The notes beneath the pieces are model-generated. The model had not been told where the DNA came from and did not search any database. It saw only the letters and a program-made list of their open reading frames with translations. A stretch of DNA of 64,000 nucleotides. Origin: Dehalococcoidia bacterium. GTDB taxonomy: Bacteria > Chloroflexota > Dehalococcoidia > UBA6926. Location of the stretch: contig VXMO01000057.1 of NCBI GenBank assembly GCA_009841045.1, positions 21,897 to 85,896 on the forward strand, given 5' to 3'. Positions 60,603-64,000 of the stretch are shown in pieces. The position numbers and the translations under genes are program-made. How positions within the stretch are numbered: the stretch's first letter is position 1; the number at the start of each line of letters is the position of its first letter.

Positions 60603-61034
60603 CTACTTGACGATCTTCCACTCCGGAATCATGCGTCCCGGCGCGGCCTCAACGAACTGAACCTCGCACGTTGCGCCGATGGGAATGTCCGGTTCCTCAG
60701 TCAGGTTTGTGCCGAAGTCGTCGATAAGGTTCGTGTGGAAGTTGATCACAGGATCCTCCTCGAGCGCCACGATGACGTTGAGGAATGGCTGCAGTGGATG
60801 CCATTGAACGAGGCGGGAGTCATATGTGATGGAGTAGCCGACAATCTTGGCACGGCCACTGGTCTCCTGCCAGCTCAGGTGGAAATCGAAACCGCAGTCG
60901 CGGCAAGTTGCCTCGGGCGGATATTGCCTGCGGTCGCAAATCGAGCAGTACTGAACGATGAGCTTGCCTTCGTTGCAAGCGTCCCAGAACGGCTGACTCA
61001 CCGGGTCCGGAACGGGAACAATCGGTCGTGCCAT
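60603..61034 (-). CDS. DUF35 OB-fold/zinc-ribbon protein, copy 2
   Basis: A 143-residue protein identical in sequence to copy 1 (58573-59004): zinc-ribbon Cys pairs CSIC and CRDC, then the OB-fold. The DNA differs at many silent sites, so either strong selection or a shared interaction surface keeps the protein fixed. Start ATG 61034 after AAGGGGGTAG. Partner of thiolase-fold copy 2. Confidence 0.92.
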   Translation of the reverse strand: MARPIVPVPDPVSQPFWDACNEGKLIVQYCSICDRRQYPPEATCRDCGFDFHLSWQETSGRAKIVGYSITYDSRLVQWHPLQPFLNVIVALEEDPVINFHTNLIDDFGTNLTEEPDIPIGATCEVQFVEAAPGRMIPEWKIVK

Positions 61035-61068
61035 TTCTACCCCCTTAGCACCGTTTTGTTGCCGTCGA

Positions 61069-61098
61069 AACGTAGCATCCGCGCTCTGCGCCTGTCAA
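61069..61098 (-). promoter_or_regulatory. Promoter of DUF35-thiolase module copy 2
   Basis: Minus strand: TTGACA (61093-61098), an 18-nt spacer ending in GATGC, and TACGTT (61069-61074). Its -35 follows directly on the T-tract of the upstream terminator. Confidence 0.6.
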
Positions 61099-61145
61099 AC
61101 AAAAAGACTGTGCCCGTTCCGCGATATGCACGGAACGGGCACAGT
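61099..61145 (-). terminator. Intrinsic terminator after the small lipoprotein gene
   Basis: A 15-bp stem (ACTGTGCCCGTTCCG / CGGAACGGGCACAGT) with a 9-nt loop, followed on the minus strand by CTTTTTGTTT. It ends the 61246-61632 transcript, and its T-run merges with the -35 of the next promoter. The 100 nt between it and the lipoprotein stop hold no recognisable feature. Confidence 0.85.
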
Positions 61146-61245
61146 TCCCTATTCCCGGTGCAATCGAGCCGAAAAGCAGTCTGCCAACTCCTTTTCCTCG
61201 GCAGTTTTGATTGCGAGCCGGGAATAACCCCCGCGCTCGCGCTCG

Positions 61246-61632
61246 TCAACTACTGGCATCCGCCTGCTGGATGAGAGCTGCGATCGAGGCAAGCTCGGCC
61301 ACATCGGTATCATCGGGGAGTAACCGACGCAGCCAGTGGGCGTATGCCTCGACCTCGCTCAGATTTCCTTCGCGCGCCCGGTAGCTATGGCGCAGGAGTT
61401 CGGCGAATTCAGTGCCCATGGCAGCGACCGCGTATCGTATTGGCGAGTCAGTGGACTGTGACATTGATGGGGTCGGCGTCGGGAAAACCTGAGACCCGGT
61501 GATGACGAGTGCCGTGGCAGCAGGCTGAGGGCTCATGGTTCCCTCCTCCTCTTGATCCATCATCGCCGCGCAACCGGTCGCGACGACGACCACGGACAGC
61601 GAGGCTAGTATCGCGATCCATCTTGTACACAT
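61246..61632 (-). CDS. Small lipoprotein
   Basis: A 128-residue lipoprotein. ATG 61632 after AGGAGG opens MCTRW, a hydrophobic helix (IAILASLSVVVVA) and lipobox VVATGC. A disordered Ser/Thr/Pro stretch (about 30-60) leads to a helical C-terminal domain (MGTEFAELLRHSYRAREG, VAELASIAALIQQADA). Function unknown. It is divergent from the HTH-TPR gene, 125 nt apart. Confidence 0.75.
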   Translation of the reverse strand: MCTRWIAILASLSVVVVATGCAAMMDQEEEGTMSPQPAATALVITGSQVFPTPTPSMSQSTDSPIRYAVAAMGTEFAELLRHSYRAREGNLSEVEAYAHWLRRLLPDDTDVAELASIAALIQQADASS

Positions 61633-61757
61633 TTCTTGCGCCTCCTGTGTCACTGCCCCAGGCTCAGCCGCCGCCGACCCCGCAACCACAGTCGCGCCAA
61701 AGTGGGTACAATTCTGACTACAACACTGTTTCATTCGTATTGAAACGAGTGTCAGAA

Positions 61758-63791
61758 ATGTCGCATTCGCGCACCTTTGCCGATCTCCTGACGGAATACA
61801 TGGCGCGCACCGGCATCGGTGATGCCGAACTTGCGCGCCGCATCAACGTTAATCGCCTTACCCTCATTCGCTGGCGAGAGGGTGTTACCGAGCGTCCTCG
61901 CCACCGCGATGACGTTGCTCGTTGCGCTGATGTTCTCCGCCTGACGCCAGAGGAACGCGACGAGTTTCTGCTTGCGGCGGGTTTTGAGCCGGATAGCCCC
62001 GTGGCGGCGTCTCCGACCGGTGATGACAGCGATGGCGATGCCGTAGAGAAAGAGACGGGCGCGGATAGAGCTATCCAACCCTCAACCGCTCAATTCCCTC
62101 TCAATCAGAAGTGGACACTCGCAGTCGCCGCCGTGGCCGTGGTTGTGCTGCTGGGCGCAGGATTGGCTCTTGTTACAGACAACCTGAACCTTATCGATCC
62201 TGATCCGACGCCGATACCTGCCTCACCTACCGCCATCGCAACCTACACACCCGCCGCAACGCCAACTGCCACCGCTACTGTTCCGACGGCTACGCCTTTG
62301 CCCGCCACCGTTGCAAGGGATGGCGAATCCCTCATCCTGCTTGCGCCGTTCGCCAACTACACCGCCGGGGCGCAGGGGTACAACGTTTCAGGGCGGCTTC
62401 AGGAGCGGATTGATGCCGAGCTGCATCTTTCCGGGCTGGCAAACGCGCGCACATTCCTGTGGCCGGACACCATCCGAACAGAAGGCGAGGCGAGGAGCGT
62501 CACCGAGAGGTCCGGCGCGCTGCTCACAATCTGGGGCGAGTACGACAGCGGACGCGTTCTGGCCCGGTTCACGACTGCTCAAAGTCCGAGTGGAGCGGTC
62601 GGACAACCCGTCGTCAACATTGCATCCTCACCCTCGGAACTCCCGACGACCATCAATGTGAACCTGACCGGCGCTGTTCGGTATGTGGCTCTGATGACTT
62701 CAGGACGCGTCTACCTGGACCAGGGGGAATACGATCGTGCCAAAGCCGTCCTCAGGAGGGCGACTATCCCGCCACCCGAGGACCCCGCCGCATTGGCTGA
62801 CGTCCGCTACCTGCTAGGTATTGCCTACCTCAACGGTCAGCGATTCGACTACGACGAGTCCATCGCATGGTTCACTCTTGTCCTGGAAGTGGAGCCGCTA
62901 TCAGTCGACGCTTTGAATGGCCGTGCCGTTGCTTATATGCGACGAGACAGAGCGGGCGATGTCCAGTTGGCGCGGACAGACTTGTTCCGTGCAGAGTCCA
63001 TTGAGCCTGACCATGCCGAAACCCACTCAAACAGGGGCCGGGCGCACATGCTCCACGCCGGAAGTGATGATCTCAACCGCGCTATCGCCTCATTTTCACA
63101 GGCAATTGAACTTGTTCCGGACAACGGAATCGCCTACATCGACCGTGCCGGGGCGTACGTCGCCCGCGGCCAGGCATCGGATCTTACGCTGGCCCGAACT
63201 GATCTTGATCACGCGCTGGAGTTGGAGCCGAGCCTGGCAGAAGTCTTTGTCACTACCGGCCTGCTGTTTGTGGCACGCGGGGGGCGGGCGGAAGTGCTGC
63301 GCAGCATCGCTGAATATACCCAAGCCATCGAATTGGCACCCGAATCTCCGGATGCCTGGTTCCACCGAGGGCTTGCCAACTCGGAACTCGGCTTTCTGAC
63401 AGAATCAGCCGCCGACCTGGAGAAAGCGGCAGAGTTCGCGCCACACAGCCTCCGTTACCAGGACTCCACCTGTCGCGCGCTTGTTGTTGCGGGGGATGCC
63501 GGATCCGGGCTCCGCTACTGTGATCTGGCAGTGCAGGTGGGATATAGCCAGGCGCTTTATTCACGGGCGTTGGCGAAGGCGATGCTTGGTCTCGCCGATG
63601 ACGCGGAAAGTGATCTTGCCGACTACATGACATGGGCTGAGTCACTGTCGCCAGGTTCGTGCCGCACGGCTCTTCTGGATGCCGCCGTTCTGCTTGAAGC
63701 TCCCATCGCTACCGCACGCGGCGGAGCCGAGATGTGGGACCTGCTTGAATTCAGGCCACGACCGGTAATTCCCGGGCGGCCCGCTTGCTAG
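61758..63791 (+). CDS. Membrane-anchored HTH-TPR protein
   Basis: A 677-residue protein. The N-terminal XRE-type helix-turn-helix (about 5-70, FADLLTEYMARTGIGDAELARRINV, NRLTLIRWREGV) is followed by a single TM helix (about 118-140, LAVAAVAVVVLLGAGLALV), a Thr/Pro/Ala stalk (about 150-185) and a domain near 190-300. A TPR array then runs from about 320 to 620 (AVRYVALMTSGRVYLDQGEYDRA, YLLGIAYLNGQRFDYDESIAWF, NRGRAHMLHAGSDDLNRAI, FHRGLANSELGFLTESAADL). This implies a membrane-spanning regulator with DNA-binding inside and a TPR sensor outside. Start ATG 61758 chosen; upstream extension has no support. Confidence 0.82.
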   Translation: MSHSRTFADLLTEYMARTGIGDAELARRINVNRLTLIRWREGVTERPRHRDDVARCADVLRLTPEERDEFLLAAGFEPDSPVAASPTGDDSDGDAVEKETGADRAIQPSTAQFPLNQKWTLAVAAVAVVVLLGAGLALVTDNLNLIDPDPTPIPASPTAIATYTPAATPTATATVPTATPLPATVARDGESLILLAPFANYTAGAQGYNVSGRLQERIDAELHLSGLANARTFLWPDTIRTEGEARSVTERSGALLTIWGEYDSGRVLARFTTAQSPSGAVGQPVVNIASSPSELPTTINVNLTGAVRYVALMTSGRVYLDQGEYDRAKAVLRRATIPPPEDPAALADVRYLLGIAYLNGQRFDYDESIAWFTLVLEVEPLSVDALNGRAVAYMRRDRAGDVQLARTDLFRAESIEPDHAETHSNRGRAHMLHAGSDDLNRAIASFSQAIELVPDNGIAYIDRAGAYVARGQASDLTLARTDLDHALELEPSLAEVFVTTGLLFVARGGRAEVLRSIAEYTQAIELAPESPDAWFHRGLANSELGFLTESAADLEKAAEFAPHSLRYQDSTCRALVVAGDAGSGLRYCDLAVQVGYSQALYSRALAKAMLGLADDAESDLADYMTWAESLSPGSCRTALLDAAVLLEAPIATARGGAEMWDLLEFRPRPVIPGRPAC

Positions 63792-63807
63792 CACGCCTCT
63801 GCTCAAG

Positions 63808-63833
63808 TCCTTCGACAGGCTCAGGGTGAGCGG
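63808..63833. repeat. Dispersed-repeat-like sequence
   Basis: TCCTTCGACAGGCTCAGGGT then GAGCGG, an imperfect palindrome of the kind scattered in many bacterial genomes (reads as LTLSLSK on the other strand). The last bases of the window (GGAATGACA) resemble the matching end of such elements. Confidence 0.45.
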
Positions 63834-63838
63834 AGAAC

Positions 63839-63874
63839 AAAAAGGGCCCGCCCTGCCGTTCGACAGGGCGGGCC
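63839..63874 (-). terminator. Hairpin at the right edge
   Basis: An 11-bp stem (GGCCCGCCCTG / CAGGGCGGGCC) with loop CCGTTCGA. On the minus strand it is followed by CTTTTTGTTC, so it would stop a transcript entering from beyond the window. The remaining 126 nt to the edge show no gene. Confidence 0.55.
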
Positions 63875-64000
63875 TCCCCCTCCCCCGCGGTTTGGGGGGT
63901 AAAGCAATCTTGTTGCTGTAACCCGATGACGGCCTTGCCGGGGGGTCGGGGAAGTCCCGGATCCTGTGGCTCAGCACATAGCGGAAGGGCCGGAATGACA

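Larger units (their letters stand above)
57225..61034 (-). repeat. Tandem duplication of the DUF35 + thiolase-fold module
   Basis: Two head-to-tail copies (57225-59004 and 59271-61034), each with a DUF35 gene followed by a thiolase-fold gene, separated by about 266 nt. DUF35 proteins are identical residue for residue though the DNA differs at many third positions. The thiolase-fold proteins differ at some 30 positions. Each copy has a similar TTGACA-18 nt-TAC promoter. Confidence 0.9.

Noticed and set aside
61509-61757. N-terminal extension of the HTH-TPR protein
   Set aside because: It overlaps the divergent lipoprotein's signal-peptide region, and the HTH domain begins just after ATG 61758.
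63642-63977. Minus-strand frame of 111 codons at the right edge
   Set aside because: Runs through the dispersed repeat and terminator and opposite the TPR gene; no recognisable protein features.

Overview
The window looks like chromosomal DNA of an uncultured, moderately GC-rich member of Chloroflexota, most likely Dehalococcoidia/SAR202-like. This is an inference from gene content: a compact IF-2, a DUF5679-like small protein, PPC and NHL surface proteins, thiolase/DUF35 pairs, a sulfatase-like enzyme, and Ino1 with a PimA-like glycosyltransferase. No rRNA or other decisive marker is present, so a deep-branching actinobacterium is the main alternative. Genes are densely packed; with the starts chosen here no gap exceeds 300 bases.

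Bases 1-7227 (minus strand) hold an elaborate type I restriction-modification operon. It reads: single-TRD S-like protein, hsdM, DUF4160, DUF2442, a 53-aa two-helix membrane protein, two-TRD hsdS, a membrane/zinc-ribbon protein, an unknown 305-aa protein, then hsdR, which runs off the left edge. Divergent from it, behind a good sigma70-type promoter, is a three-gene cassette (7355-9352): a CD-NTase, a standalone E2-like protein and a single-TM protein. This fits a type II-short CBASS with an unfamiliar membrane effector. Together the two loci form a defence island.

Bases 9513-25231 are metabolic. They hold an NCS2 permease with an extra C-terminal domain, DUF1330, an ACT protein coupled to histidine decarboxylase, an SDR, a deoxyribosyltransferase-like protein, an FAD oxidoreductase and a GPP34-cytochrome P450 fusion. 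Facing these is a lipid-export-like operon (LprG-like lipoprotein, DHA2 MFS, Rieske oxygenase, MMPL/RND), followed by threonine ammonia-lyase.

Bases 25301-32976 encode two large exported proteins (PPC-domain; NHL-repeat with C-terminal anchor) flanking a sulfatase-fold enzyme with Thr in place of the formylglycine Cys. Bases 33104-37774 hold tRNA-Arg, transaldolase, a PimA-like GT4, myo-inositol-phosphate synthase and a PHP protein with an altered first motif.

Bases 37806-46704 hold a Cys-less DUF5679-like protein, the classic nusA-rnpM-infB-rbfA-truB operon, a PhoBR-like two-component system and an IscA-like protein with a Cys/Gly tail. Bases 46701-51902 hold the complete 2-oxoacid dehydrogenase operon (lpdA-pdhA-pdhB-pdhC) and a divergent SufT-like gene. 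Bases 52081-57131 hold a CMD-like/basic chimera, a CDP-alcohol phosphatidyltransferase, a lipoprotein, prfB with an intact programmed +1 frameshift, endonuclease V, tRNA-Pro(GGG), a DUF6941-like protein and a HAD protein.

Bases 57225-61034 are a tandem duplication of a DUF35 + thiolase-fold module. The nucleophilic Cys seems to be absent, which suggests an Ltp2/ChsH2-type retro-aldolase. The window closes with a small lipoprotein, a membrane HTH-TPR protein and dispersed-repeat DNA.

Functionally, the P450, Rieske oxygenase, SDR, MMPL/MFS exporters and Ltp2-like modules together suggest metabolism or export of steroid- or terpenoid-like lipids. This is a hypothesis, not a demonstrated pathway.
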